Shown piece by piece: positions 1-8,450 of a DNA stretch of 64,000 bases. Source of the DNA: an uncultured Prevotella sp. (lineage in GTDB: Bacteria; Bacteroidota; Bacteroidia; Bacteroidales; Bacteroidaceae); contig ONTZ01000009.1 of NCBI GenBank assembly GCA_900320905.1, positions 1 through 64,000 on the forward strand, written 5' to 3'. A program made the position numbers and the translations under genes. The notes beneath the pieces were generated by a model that made no database searches, was not told the DNA's origin, and worked only from the letters and a program-made list of their open reading frames with translations. The stretch's first letter is position 1; the number at the start of each line of letters is the position of its first letter.

Positions 1-62
1 CAGTCTGGCTGTGCTGTTAACTGAGGACTTGCCTTCATTTTATCTCCAATTTTCGGTACCAT
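1..62 (-). CDS. 5' end of an unidentified gene, cut by the window edge
   Basis: Reading leftwards from an ATG at 62, about 20 codons stay open to the window edge (start MVPKIGDKMKASPQ). A second in-frame ATG lies at 38. A promoter box TAnnTTTG sits about 27 bases upstream, and this is the main reason to believe a gene starts here. It follows the Wzz-like gene on the same strand, so a role in polysaccharide synthesis is likely by position only. Too little is visible to name it. Confidence 0.5.
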   Translation of the reverse strand, partial: MVPKIGDKMKASPQLTAQPD

Positions 63-88
63 AATACATCGAATTAATATTTTGGGGG

Positions 89-96
89 CAAAGATA
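89..96 (-). promoter_or_regulatory. -7 box for the gene leaving the left edge
   Basis: On the minus strand this reads TATCTTTG, a perfect match to the Bacteroidetes -7 consensus TAnnTTTG. It lies between the Wzz-like gene and the next gene, so the latter can be transcribed apart from the export genes. Confidence 0.6.
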
Positions 97-127
97 GGGG
101 AAAAAAACGAAAGTACCAAATTTTTTA

Positions 128-1264
128 TTAGAATAAACCTAATAATGGCTTTAGGTCGTCTTCTTTGTGGAAGATATAGGCGGTGGTGCAACAGAAGGCG
201 AGGAAAAGGAAGACGAGGCAGGCAATGGCACGCTTGGGTCCAGTCTTCTTGACGGGGACGGTGGCAGACTGGAGGGTTGTGAAGGCAGGGGTGTCTTCCT
301 GAACCTTGGCCTCGGCAGCGAGGAGTTGGGCGGCTACCTGGGTGAAGGCGTTGTACTGGATCTGCATGTCGTTCTCGAGTTCGACCTGACGCTGACGGAC
401 CGTCTGCAGGATGATGTCGTTGTTGGCATCGACAAACTCAGCATAGAGGCGACGAGCCTTGTCGTAACGGGCCTTGGTCTCGGCATAGAGTTTCTTGTTG
501 TACTCCAAATCCACACGGGCCTTACGGGTACGATAGTCGGTGATGAAGTTTTGCAGGCGGGTCTTGACCGTATCAGCCATCGTGGCGCAGATGACGGGAT
601 CCTGATCTTTGACGTTAATCGTAATCACCATCGTCTTTTTATCAACGTCGCAGATGATGTTTTCATCAATAGCCTTCACAATCTCGGTCTGTTCTTCACT
701 TAGGCGGAAGGGATTGACACCATCGGTTTCTTCCTCTTCCTTGCCCGTAATCCAGTTCTTGACATATTTGATGCCCTCGCCAATACCTTTGAAGATATAC
801 GACCACCAAGGCTTGGACTGCTCGTTCTCCATATAGTCGTAGTAGGACATCGTGCGGTCGGGTTCGTCCTCGTCACCCTCAATGGTTACTGGGACGGGGA
901 ACAGGGAGGTCTTGAAGTCCACCGAGTTCATCAGGTCGGGATAAAGGGTTGGGAACAGGGCTTCCGTGCCCATGCCGCCAACAGCATTGCCCAAGTTCAC
1001 ACCGAAACTGCTGGCCAGGCTTAACAGGCCGCTCTTGCTTGAACTAGAGGAGGACATCTCGGGGCTGAGTTTCACCTCACAATTGTAGTAGTTGGGAATG
1101 CTCAGCATAATGAAGGCTGCTACAACAAAGGTTATTGGTAATACCTTGTAATATAGCCTTCTATGCTTTAGAATGTCGGCAAAGAGCTTACCGAAATCAA
1201 TAGAAGAGTCTTCCTCAACCACAGATTCCACAGATTGCACAGATTTGTTTATATTTTCTTCCAT
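128..1264 (-). CDS. Wzz/chain-length-determinant family protein
   Basis: A 378-residue inner-membrane protein of the polysaccharide co-polymerase type, which sets the length of O-antigen, capsule or exopolysaccharide chains together with the export channel. It has the family layout: one membrane helix near residues 39-58, a long periplasmic part rich in charged helices (about 200-330), and a second helix near 345-366 preceded by a Pro/Lys-rich stretch. No tyrosine-kinase domain follows it. It lies 5 bases after the SLBB export gene, so both are co-transcribed. The N-terminal residues 6-15 (KSVQSVESVV) are encoded by a 9-nt tandem repeat of the CAGATT type that also occurs in spacers of this window. 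Family assignment is firm; the substrate polysaccharide is unknown. Confidence 0.85.
   Translation of the reverse strand: MEENINKSVQSVESVVEEDSSIDFGKLFADILKHRRLYYKVLPITFVVAAFIMLSIPNYYNCEVKLSPEMSSSSSSKSGLLSLASSFGVNLGNAVGGMGTEALFPTLYPDLMNSVDFKTSLFPVPVTIEGDEDEPDRTMSYYDYMENEQSKPWWSYIFKGIGEGIKYVKNWITGKEEEETDGVNPFRLSEEQTEIVKAIDENIICDVDKKTMVITINVKDQDPVICATMADTVKTRLQNFITDYRTRKARVDLEYNKKLYAETKARYDKARRLYAEFVDANNDIILQTVRQRQVELENDMQIQYNAFTQVAAQLLAAEAKVQEDTPAFTTLQSATVPVKKTGPKRAIACLVFLFLAFCCTTAYIFHKEDDLKPLLGLF
1221..1247. repeat. 9-nt tandem repeat (CAGATT family) inside the Wzz gene
   Basis: Three units ACAGATTCC, ACAGATTGC and ACAGATTTG in a row, preceded by AACC. The same unit family occurs at 8386-8450 and 13535-13608. 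Here it is read as codons of the N-terminus, and since 9 is a multiple of 3 copy changes would stay in frame. Confidence 0.8.
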
Positions 1265-1269
1265 AGGAC

Positions 1270-3594
1270 TTACAATTTAGTTAAGGCGACGACGAGGGTG
1301 GCAATGGAGGCTAATGGGGTCAGACCAGATAAGATGGTAGTCCAGTTAATCGGGTCACGACGCTCCTTGCTCGGGACGATGATCTCACAGCCGGGCTCAG
1401 GCTTCGCACCGTCTTTCTTCAAGCCAATCGTACCGTTCTGATAGACGATGAAGGTCTTTGACTTTCTGGCACGGTCACCATAGCCACCTGCCTGCTTCAC
1501 ATAGTCTTTTACATTCATCTTCTTGTCAAAGAAAACTGTATTCGGGAACATCACGTCACCCGAGATCTTCACGATCGGGTCGTACTCCGGCACGAAGATA
1601 CGGTCACCCTCACGCAACAGGACATCGGCATCGCTGCCAGGGTTCTTCAGGGCGGCCTCCAAGTCAATGGCAACTGGATAGTTGTTGTCCAAATCCATCT
1701 TATTCCATGCCACAGAGTCACGCTGGTCTGTCAGAATATTCCGGATATTCTCAAGCATCAGACGTCTGCGCAGGCGTTCCTCATCATTGGTCGTACGCAC
1801 CAGGCGTGCACCTTTCAGATAGGCATCCTCCGTCACACCGCCTGCCATATTGATGGCGTCACTCAGGCGCATGTTTTTACTTGCCAGTGTGAAGTTGCCC
1901 TCGTAGTTGACCTCACCGTTGACCGTGATGTTACGGGCAGTGCTGAAGGCGGGGCTCTTACGGACGTGCACTACGTCGTAGGGCTCGAGGGTGAAGTTGC
2001 GCTGTCCGTCAATCACCAGGCCGTCCTTCAACTCGAAGGTGAAGGTCTTGGCTATCTCACGGGTCTTCGCCGTGGCATGCGGATCGAGAATGCGTCTCGA
2101 CACATCCACCTTGGCGAGAGAGGCCTGGTCTCTCAGACCACCTGCCATCACAATCAGATCCTCTATCGTTACGTTGTCGGCATATTCGTATGTGCCCGGG
2201 CTCATCACCCAGCCGGTGATAGTCAGCGTGCGCTCCTGGCGCAGGTCCTCCTGCGTCATGATGAAGAGCACGTCCTCATTCTGCAGGGGGACGTCAGCCA
2301 CCGTGCCTGCCATGATGCCCTGCACGTCGATGGGGAGCACCTCCAATGAGCGGTCTGCCTTCAGGCGGTGCAGCACGGCATGGCTCGTGAAGGCATCCTC
2401 GGTCAGACCCTCGGCGGCCTCGACCAGCGTCTTCACGCTGTTGATGTTCGTACCGAGTTGGAACTGGCCCGGGCGGAACACGGCACCCTTGATCTCCACC
2501 ATGTTCTCATAGCGGTTGATCATACCATCAACGGTGACGGCATCACCGTCCTCCACCTTGAAGTCGGCCATGTCGAACTCGTTGACATTATAAACCTGAT
2601 AGCGCTCACCGGTCTGACGCACCAGACGGACGCTCTTCTTATGGGCATCGCCTGTGAAGCCACCGGCATATTTCAGCAGGGTGGCGACACTCTCGTCCTT
2701 GCGCATCTCGTAGAACATCGGGCGCTTGACATTGCCTGTGATACCCACTAAAGAATGGTAGGGCTCCACCTGGATGACATCGTTGTCCTGCAACATGATA
2801 TTGCCTGCCAGACGGCCGTTCAGGATATAGTCGTACAGGTCGACCACCGTCACCAGGCGTCCATTGCGGAACACCTTGATGCTACGAAGTGTACCAAGGC
2901 TACTTGTACCGCCTGCACGGTAGAGGGCATAGAACACATTGGCAAAGGCGGAGAGATGGTATGTACCAGGGGCACGAACCTCACCCATGATGTTCACCTG
3001 AATGGTGCGGGTGTTGCCTACCGTCACGCGCAGATTGCTGGTCTGGTAGCGTGAACCAATCGTATTGCGCAGTTTTGCCTGTGCAGCAGCCACGGTCAGG
3101 CCGCTCAGGCGGATGGGGCCATAGCCAGAGACGGTAATCGTTCCCTCAGGGGAGATGGTATGTACCAAAGTGCTCTGGGAAGCACCGTAGATATCGACTA
3201 CCACCTGATCGCCTGTACCCAACACATACGTATCAGGTATCGGCATATTCTCGTTCGGCTGGAAACTCGGGTTGGCCTGACGGAAGATGTCACGGCCGAA
3301 GACGCGCTTGCCCTGAGCATCAGGAGCCACACCCTGCGTGGCCTGCACGTCGTGCTCCACCTCCTGCACCTCCTCGGCGGCATCGGCATAGACCTCACCC
3401 GTGGTACCGCGCTTCGCAGTGGTCAGTTCCTGAGGAGCAGCCTGGTCGGAGTTACCCGTCATACGGTCTGCGGCCATCTTAACGGCGCCATCAGCGGCAC
3501 GGCTCTTGCCGGCACTGCTAATCTGGGAGTCGTACTGGTTGCGCAGGCGGCGGATCTGGTCGATCTTCACGCCGCGGGACATCAGTTTGGTCAC
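1270..3594 (-). CDS. SLBB-domain polysaccharide export protein (Wza-like), N-terminus frameshifted
   Basis: A 774-residue outer-membrane/periplasmic export protein for capsule or exopolysaccharide. A polysaccharide-export domain lies near residues 119-205 (YVLGTGDQVVVDIYG), followed by a series of SLBB beta-grasp domains to about residue 720 and a hydrophobic C-terminal segment (LSGLTPLASIATLVVAL). The open frame starts with GTG at 3594, but this is not a convincing start. The same frame upstream encodes SPAGTSQSQIVTKL, typical of the mature N-terminus of this family, while a good signal peptide (MKKLVFLILLTA, ATG at 3677) lies in the neighbouring frame and stops at 3591. One missing base around 3640-3660 would join them. 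It follows the UpxY-like gene after a structured 300-base leader and precedes the Wzz-like gene. Confidence 0.85.
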   Translation of the reverse strand: MTKLMSRGVKIDQIRRLRNQYDSQISSAGKSRAADGAVKMAADRMTGNSDQAAPQELTTAKRGTTGEVYADAAEEVQEVEHDVQATQGVAPDAQGKRVFGRDIFRQANPSFQPNENMPIPDTYVLGTGDQVVVDIYGASQSTLVHTISPEGTITVSGYGPIRLSGLTVAAAQAKLRNTIGSRYQTSNLRVTVGNTRTIQVNIMGEVRAPGTYHLSAFANVFYALYRAGGTSSLGTLRSIKVFRNGRLVTVVDLYDYILNGRLAGNIMLQDNDVIQVEPYHSLVGITGNVKRPMFYEMRKDESVATLLKYAGGFTGDAHKKSVRLVRQTGERYQVYNVNEFDMADFKVEDGDAVTVDGMINRYENMVEIKGAVFRPGQFQLGTNINSVKTLVEAAEGLTEDAFTSHAVLHRLKADRSLEVLPIDVQGIMAGTVADVPLQNEDVLFIMTQEDLRQERTLTITGWVMSPGTYEYADNVTIEDLIVMAGGLRDQASLAKVDVSRRILDPHATAKTREIAKTFTFELKDGLVIDGQRNFTLEPYDVVHVRKSPAFSTARNITVNGEVNYEGNFTLASKNMRLSDAINMAGGVTEDAYLKGARLVRTTNDEERLRRRLMLENIRNILTDQRDSVAWNKMDLDNNYPVAIDLEAALKNPGSDADVLLREGDRIFVPEYDPIVKISGDVMFPNTVFFDKKMNVKDYVKQAGGYGDRARKSKTFIVYQNGTIGLKKDGAKPEPGCEIIVPSKERRDPINWTTILSGLTPLASIATLVVALTKL

Positions 3595-3761
3595 AATCTG
3601 GGACTGGCTGGTGCCGGCCGGGCTGACGACAGCAGCGGCATTGCCGTTAGTAAAATCAAAAAAACAAGTTTTTTCATAAAATATATTTTATTTTTATATT
3701 CTTTTTATGTTCATTTCTTCGGCGCGAAGAAAGAACCAAAGAAGCATCCACCCCTACCAAA

Positions 3762-3848
3762 CCTCCCCCTATATGGGGAGGCTTAGATCAGGTGCCGACA
3801 ATGCGGCACTTTTCACTAAGGTAAAATCGACCATCAAAGGTCGATTTT
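3762..3848. promoter_or_regulatory. Three consecutive hairpins in the upxY-export gene leader
   Basis: The 316 bases between the UpxY-like gene and the ATG of the export gene hold no gene. They hold three perfect hairpins: CCTCCCC/GGGGAGG (3762-3781), GTGCCG/CGGCAC (3792-3809) and AAAATCGACC/GGTCGATTTT (3823-3848). The last has A and T tracts on its two sides and could end transcription in either direction. No TAnnTTTG box is seen here, so the export gene is probably read from the upxY promoter through these hairpins. Confidence 0.6.
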
Positions 3849-3993
3849 GGTTTTTTATCGGCTGGCGCGTAAAAGGGTCCATATATTAGGGGCGGTGAAG
3901 GCGATTTCTTGGTGTATCTCTAAGAAAACATCACCGCACGAGGAGGAACGACGAGCCCAGGACGTTTTCGTGAGATATTCCAAGAAAGAGCCC

Positions 3994-4623
3994 TTAAATG
4001 ACCTCGATGTCTTGGGGGAGGACACGGGTCATGGCGGAGCCGAGGACGGAAAGGCGGACGAAGACGTAGGTCTCGCCGGAAAGGCGGGTGACTTCACCCT
4101 CAAAGCCCTTTAGGGCTCCACGGACGATGCGAATGCGATTGCCAGTACGAAACTGGGTGGAGACGAAGTCAACAGGTGAGTCCGCATTGCAGAGCATGAA
4201 ACGGAGCATCTGCATCTCGCGGTCGGGAATCACTGCCATGGGATGAACCCCAAAGGCATTGGTCGCCATGGCCTTGTCCGTCAGGAAATAATTGATGTAG
4301 GGCAGATGAACGACCTCTCGACGCTCGGACTCCGTGAGCCGGATGAAAACCTTGGCGGTGATTAAGACATGTTCTATCTTCTTCTTGCGACCATTCGCCC
4401 AGACATGATCCTCCATCTGACTCGCCACGTAAGCATCATAGCCTTGCTGAAGCAATTTTTCGCGGATGAGTTTCTCGGAATTTCTGTTGACTACAGCCAC
4501 AAACCAAAAACGCTGTTCTGAGGCAATTTCAGAGGCGGAATCCTCTGCGTCAGATACGCCTACGGCGTCGTCAACGCCCAGCGTTGTCGCATTAGAAATG
4601 GGGTTTTCTGGCATGTCACTCAT
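3994..4623 (-). CDS. UpxY-like (NusG family) transcription antiterminator
   Basis: About 209 residues from ATG 4623 (MSDMPENP). A longer upstream frame is open, but a promoter box at 4647-4654 excludes it. The NusG N-terminal domain runs from FWFVAVVNRNSEKLIREKLL, and a C-terminal KOW domain contains GNRIRIVRGALKGFEGEV. In Bacteroides these proteins bind elongating RNA polymerase and prevent early termination in the cognate capsule locus. As the first gene before export genes, this one probably does the same, perhaps at the three hairpins at 3762-3848. Family certain, target inferred. Confidence 0.88.
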   Translation of the reverse strand: MSDMPENPISNATTLGVDDAVGVSDAEDSASEIASEQRFWFVAVVNRNSEKLIREKLLQQGYDAYVASQMEDHVWANGRKKKIEHVLITAKVFIRLTESERREVVHLPYINYFLTDKAMATNAFGVHPMAVIPDREMQMLRFMLCNADSPVDFVSTQFRTGNRIRIVRGALKGFEGEVTRLSGETYVFVRLSVLGSAMTRVLPQDIEVI

Positions 4624-4646
4624 GTAAAATATACAATAAGCGGCTG

Positions 4647-4654
4647 CAAAGTTA
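4647..4654 (-). promoter_or_regulatory. -7 box upstream of the upxY-like gene
   Basis: Reads TAACTTTG on the minus strand, 24 bases before the chosen ATG. It implies a very short 5' leader and supports the start at 4623. Confidence 0.6.
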
Positions 4655-4723
4655 GTGAATAAAAATGAAACTTCCAAGAAAAGACGCATAAAAAAATCTA
4701 ATGACGGCAAAAAAGAAGATAAG

Positions 4724-4762
4724 CATCAAAAGAAGCGCCTGACTTTTCAGCCAGACGCTTCT
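4724..4762 (-). terminator. Terminator after ppiD
   Basis: On the minus strand AGAAGCG pairs with CGCTTCT around an imperfect inner stem (CTGGCTGAAAAGTCAG), followed by TTTTGATG. It begins 23 bases after the ppiD stop. Confidence 0.65.
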
Positions 4763-4784
4763 TTAATATTATAAATATTACTTA

Positions 4785-6920
4785 TCAGAAGAACAGGTAG
4801 CGGTTGTCCACCACATTGGCCTTCCGGTAGAGTTCCTGCATGAAACGACCTGCTGCCTGAGAGGCACGCTGAGACAGTTGCAGTTCCTGCTCCTTGGCAT
4901 CGAACTTAGCACCCTCACGAGGACCCTGCTTCAGCACCTGGAAGACGTATGCACCAGCATGACCCTTGACAGGCGCCTTGCTGAAGGCTCCCTGCTTCAC
5001 TGTGGCCACAGCACCCGACAGAGCCGGCTCAGAAGCACCCACAGAAGAGAGGAACACAGGAGCACCGAAGGTGATCTGCTTCACAGTGTCCACCTTGGCA
5101 CCAGCCTTCTCGGCCTCGGCAATGCTCTTCACACCGGCCAGTTTGCCCTTGAGTATCTCGAACTTCTTGTCGCGCAGCACCTCCTGCTTCAGTTCATCCT
5201 TCACGGCCTCGAGGTCACGATAGCCCACAGGATGGATCTTGGTCATGGCACAAACCAGCAGGTGGTCGTTGTTGCCACACTCATACAACGGTGACACCTC
5301 GCCCTCCTTGGCATCGAAGATCCACTTCATAGTCTCACGGGTGGAACGGAGGCCAGCGACATTGTGCTCGCTGTTGAGCATATCCTTACGCTCCTTGACG
5401 GTATAGCCGAACTTTGCGGCATTCTTCTCGAGGTCGGCCAGCGTCTTATTCTCGCTGACATACTGGCTGAACTTATTGTAGGCATCCGAATAAGTCTGCT
5501 TGGAGAAGTCGATGGTGTGCTTCACCACAGCCACATCATACTTGTCCACCATCGCCTTGCGGGCGGTCACCTGCAGCACGATATTGCCAGAGGTGAACTC
5601 CAGGTTCTTGAAATCGTTGACAGCCAGCGTCTGGAGACTGTTCAGGTAGTTCTTCGACTCCTCGTCCATCGTGCTGCTGTTCTCGTACATGGCAGAGGTG
5701 AGCCACTGCTTGGCACCCGTCTGACCGTATTTCTTGGCAATCTCCTCAAAGTTGGCACCAGCCTTCAAGGCGTTATAGACACTGTCGGCGCTCTTCTTGG
5801 CGGCCTCGGGAGAAGCACCACCCACCTGAATCTGACGATACTCGATGGAGTCAGGTGCCAGTGTCTTGGCGAGCAGTTTCACCACGTTCAAGGTGTTGTC
5901 AGACTTGGTCTCGAAAGGACGAGAGGTCTGGCCCACTGACAGTGAGTCGATCATGGCTGCGATGTCAGAAGGATAAGCCTTCTTGGTGGCAGCGATGCCA
6001 GTATAAGGGAACTGGCTCTGTGCCTTACGCACCACCTCAGCGGGATTAGCCCCACTGCCGAGTTTCTCGTAGGCATCCTCCATGGTACGCATCAGTTCTG
6101 CGCGGTCTGCAGCAGAAGCCTCCACCTGGAAGTCAACATACTTGATGTCACGCGTCTCAATCGTCTGCTGGAACTGTTCCTTGTTCTCACCATACTTGGC
6201 TTTCAGGTCTGCGTCGCTCACCTGCACATCATTGTCGTTGATGCTGCTGTACGGCAGACTGGCGAGGAGGATCTCGCTCTCAGTGGTCTGACCGTCGAAG
6301 GCCATCTTGGCAGAGATAGGATTGGAGAGCAGGGCATTGGCGATGAGTGACTGGTACTTCTGTGCCAGTGTCTGGGTGCGCAACTGCTTCTCGACGAACT
6401 GCCAGTAATTATAGATACGCTGGTACTGTTCAGCCACCTGTGGGTTGCCGGCATTTTTCTTATAGTCGGCCAGGAACTTGGTGAGTTGCGTCACATCGAA
6501 GCGACCCGTCTGCTGGTTCACGAACGGAGACTGCATGAGCATGGGGTTCGTACCCTCCTTCATGATATTCTGCAACTCCTCATCGGTCACGGTCAGACCA
6601 ATCTTCGATGCCTCAGCCTCGATGAGTTGGTTGGACACAAACTGGTTCCACACCTGATCCTTGATCTGGTTGAGTTCCTCCTCAGAGAAGTTCTCACGAC
6701 CCTGAGACATCTTCAACACTTCCTCGTACTCTTCCATCAAGGTCTGGAACTCCTGGACATTGACTTTCTTTCCTAACACCTCACCAATCTGCTGGCGCTG
6801 CTGGTTCTTCGTTGCCTCGCAACTACGAACAGCCTCCTCAGCAATAAAGGCGAAAAGACCGAGACCGATGACTATGACAAGGGTCACGCCTCTTTTTCTG
6901 ATTTTTCCTAATGCGGCCAT
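4785..6920 (-). CDS. ppiD: PpiD-like periplasmic chaperone / peptidyl-prolyl isomerase
   Basis: A 711-residue SurA/PpiD family protein, which helps outer-membrane and secreted proteins fold after Sec export. It has a short cytoplasmic start (MAALGKIRKRG), one membrane anchor at about residues 12-29, a SurA-type N-terminal chaperone region (about 40-250), a central parvulin-like region around 345-450 (SIEYRQIQVGGASPEAAKKS) and a second degenerate one after about 500. Length is close to the Bacteroidales norm. The gene order OMP-lptC-hemolysin-ppiD is familiar in this phylum. A TAATTTTG box (6967-6974, minus strand) lies upstream, so the gene has its own promoter. Confidence 0.88.
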   Translation of the reverse strand: MAALGKIRKRGVTLVIVIGLGLFAFIAEEAVRSCEATKNQQRQQIGEVLGKKVNVQEFQTLMEEYEEVLKMSQGRENFSEEELNQIKDQVWNQFVSNQLIEAEASKIGLTVTDEELQNIMKEGTNPMLMQSPFVNQQTGRFDVTQLTKFLADYKKNAGNPQVAEQYQRIYNYWQFVEKQLRTQTLAQKYQSLIANALLSNPISAKMAFDGQTTESEILLASLPYSSINDNDVQVSDADLKAKYGENKEQFQQTIETRDIKYVDFQVEASAADRAELMRTMEDAYEKLGSGANPAEVVRKAQSQFPYTGIAATKKAYPSDIAAMIDSLSVGQTSRPFETKSDNTLNVVKLLAKTLAPDSIEYRQIQVGGASPEAAKKSADSVYNALKAGANFEEIAKKYGQTGAKQWLTSAMYENSSTMDEESKNYLNSLQTLAVNDFKNLEFTSGNIVLQVTARKAMVDKYDVAVVKHTIDFSKQTYSDAYNKFSQYVSENKTLADLEKNAAKFGYTVKERKDMLNSEHNVAGLRSTRETMKWIFDAKEGEVSPLYECGNNDHLLVCAMTKIHPVGYRDLEAVKDELKQEVLRDKKFEILKGKLAGVKSIAEAEKAGAKVDTVKQITFGAPVFLSSVGASEPALSGAVATVKQGAFSKAPVKGHAGAYVFQVLKQGPREGAKFDAKEQELQLSQRASQAAGRFMQELYRKANVVDNRYLFF

Positions 6921-6966
6921 AATTTTATTTTTTATATTGTTTCTTTATCTTTTTGTAAAACGGGTG

Positions 6967-6974
6967 CAAAATTA
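6967..6974 (-). promoter_or_regulatory. -7 box for ppiD
   Basis: Minus strand TAATTTTG, 47 bases before the ppiD ATG. I do not see a clear -33 TTTG. Confidence 0.5.
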
Positions 6975-7017
6975 CATAAAATAGTTGAAACGAAGAAATA
7001 TTTTTGGGAAATTTCAC

Positions 7018-8355
7018 TTAATCGAGCACTTTTAGGCGGACCAACTCGATTTTTGTGGCGGTATTCTTGAGGATTTTGAACTCATAAGAGCCAATACGCA
7101 CCTGTTCGTTGAGTTTCGGGAACGACTGGTACTCATGGAGGATCAAGCCCCCCACAGTCATGTATTCCTCGCTCTCGGGCAGGTCGAGGTCATACTGTTC
7201 GTTGACCTTCTCTATCTCCAGACGGGCAGAGAGGACATACTCACGGTCGCCCACCTGTTTCGACACCAGGTTCGTGTTGTCATGCTCATCCTCGATCTCA
7301 CCGGTGATCTCCTCCACAATATCCTCCAGGGACACCAGTCCGGCCGTCCCGCCGAACTCATCGACCACCACCGCCAGCGAGCGCTTCTCGGACATGAGCG
7401 TCTTCATGAGTTTCGAGGCCAGCATGGTCTCGGGGACGAAGTCCACTTCGCGGACTAATTGAGAATTGAGAATTGAGAATGGAGAATTATTGTCGAGGCG
7501 GAAGAGGTCGGAGGAGTGGATGTAGCCGATGATATGGTCGATATCCTCGTGATAGACCAGGATCTTAGAGTGTCCCGACTCGATGAAAGACTGCTTGAGT
7601 CGTTCGATGGTGGCAGTATCTTCCACAGCATCAATCTCCGTACGGGGCACCATACAGTCGCGCACCTTCGTCTCGGAGAAGTCCAGGGCGTTCTGGAAAA
7701 GGATCACCTCCATCCTTGCATCCCTCGCCGAACCCTGATCATCATTCTTAGTTCTTAGTTCTTCGTTCTTAGTTCTTTGTTCTTCGTTCTTAGTTCTCGC
7801 ATTATCGATGCTCGACTGCACCAGGTAGTCGAGGTCCACCTTCGTGAATTCCTTTTCGCCACTGTTCTTGTCCATGCGGACCCCAAAGAGGCGCAGGATG
7901 CCCTTGGAGAGCAAGGTGGCAAAGCGCGACACGGGCCACAGCAACACATAGCACAGCCATGCCGGCAAGGCAAAGAAGGTGAGCATGGAGTTGGGATTGC
8001 TCTTGAAGAAGGTCTTCGGCAGGAACTCCCCAGTAAAGAGCACCACCAAGGTGGAGAGGAGCGTGTCGCACAGCACCCGTATGCCATCATCGAGGGAGGC
8101 AAACAGTGTCTGGTCGAAGATCTGCGCAAAGAGGATGCCGTAGATGACCAGGGCGATATTATTGCCCACGAGCATCGTGGACACGAAGGTGTTGGGATGG
8201 GCATAGAAGAGATCAAGGGCCTTTTGCGAGACGACATGCTTCTCACGGTCCATCTCGGCCAACATCCTGTTGGACGACACGAAGGCGATCTCCATGCCAG
8301 AGAAAAACGCGGAGAACAGCATCGCAATCAACAGACCTATTATTAGAGATGACAT
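7018..8355 (-). CDS. CNNM/CorC-family (hemolysin-like) membrane protein with two repeat-encoded inserts
   Basis: 445 residues: a DUF21/CNNM membrane domain (about 1-160, several helices), a CBS pair (about 215-345, from MEVILFQNALDFSETKVRDC) and a C-terminal CorC_HlyC domain (about 360-445). Proteins of this architecture are linked to divalent metal transport; the exact role in Bacteroidales is not settled. Two stretches do not belong to the family. Residues 185-205 (RTKNEEQ RTKNEEL RTKNDDQ) lie between the membrane and CBS parts and come from an eight-unit heptamer array. Residues 286-299 (NNSPFSILNSQL) sit in a loop of the CBS pair and come from a second heptamer array. A paralogue (gldE) lies at 57064-58383. 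Confidence 0.85.
   Translation of the reverse strand: MSSLIIGLLIAMLFSAFFSGMEIAFVSSNRMLAEMDREKHVVSQKALDLFYAHPNTFVSTMLVGNNIALVIYGILFAQIFDQTLFASLDDGIRVLCDTLLSTLVVLFTGEFLPKTFFKSNPNSMLTFFALPAWLCYVLLWPVSRFATLLSKGILRLFGVRMDKNSGEKEFTKVDLDYLVQSSIDNARTKNEEQRTKNEELRTKNDDQGSARDARMEVILFQNALDFSETKVRDCMVPRTEIDAVEDTATIERLKQSFIESGHSKILVYHEDIDHIIGYIHSSDLFRLDNNSPFSILNSQLVREVDFVPETMLASKLMKTLMSEKRSLAVVVDEFGGTAGLVSLEDIVEEITGEIEDEHDNTNLVSKQVGDREYVLSARLEIEKVNEQYDLDLPESEEYMTVGGLILHEYQSFPKLNEQVRIGSYEFKILKNTATKIELVRLKVLD
7461..7488. repeat. Heptamer array GAGAATT x4 inside the CorC gene
   Basis: Units GAGAATT, GAGAATT, GAGAATG, GAGAATT in direct tandem, read antisense by the gene, where they encode SPFSILNSQ. The same unit recurs at 13472-13492 and, varied, at 25158-25192. 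Confidence 0.85.
7744..7799. repeat. Heptamer array GTTCTTA x8 inside the CorC gene
   Basis: Eight 7-nt units (ATTCTTA, GTTCTTA, GTTCTTC, GTTCTTA, GTTCTTT, GTTCTTC, GTTCTTA, GTTCTCG). Three units equal 21 bases, so the protein repeats every seven residues (RTKNEEQ). The complement, TAAGAAC, is the same unit as at 35817-35858. Confidence 0.9.
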
Positions 8356-8385
8356 AAATTAACCACAGATATTTTTATAAAAACC

Positions 8386-8450
8386 GCAGATTACGCAGAT
8401 TACGCAGATGATGATAAGAAACCGCAGATTGCACAGATTGCACAGATTTT
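8386..8450. repeat. 9-nt repeats (CAGATT family) between lptC and the CorC gene
   Basis: Two groups of three units: GCAGATTAC, GCAGATTAC, GCAGATGAT (8386-8412), then GCAGATTGC, ACAGATTGC, ACAGATTTT (8424-8450). The second overlaps the lptC stop codon. They fill most of the 93-base spacer. Confidence 0.85.
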
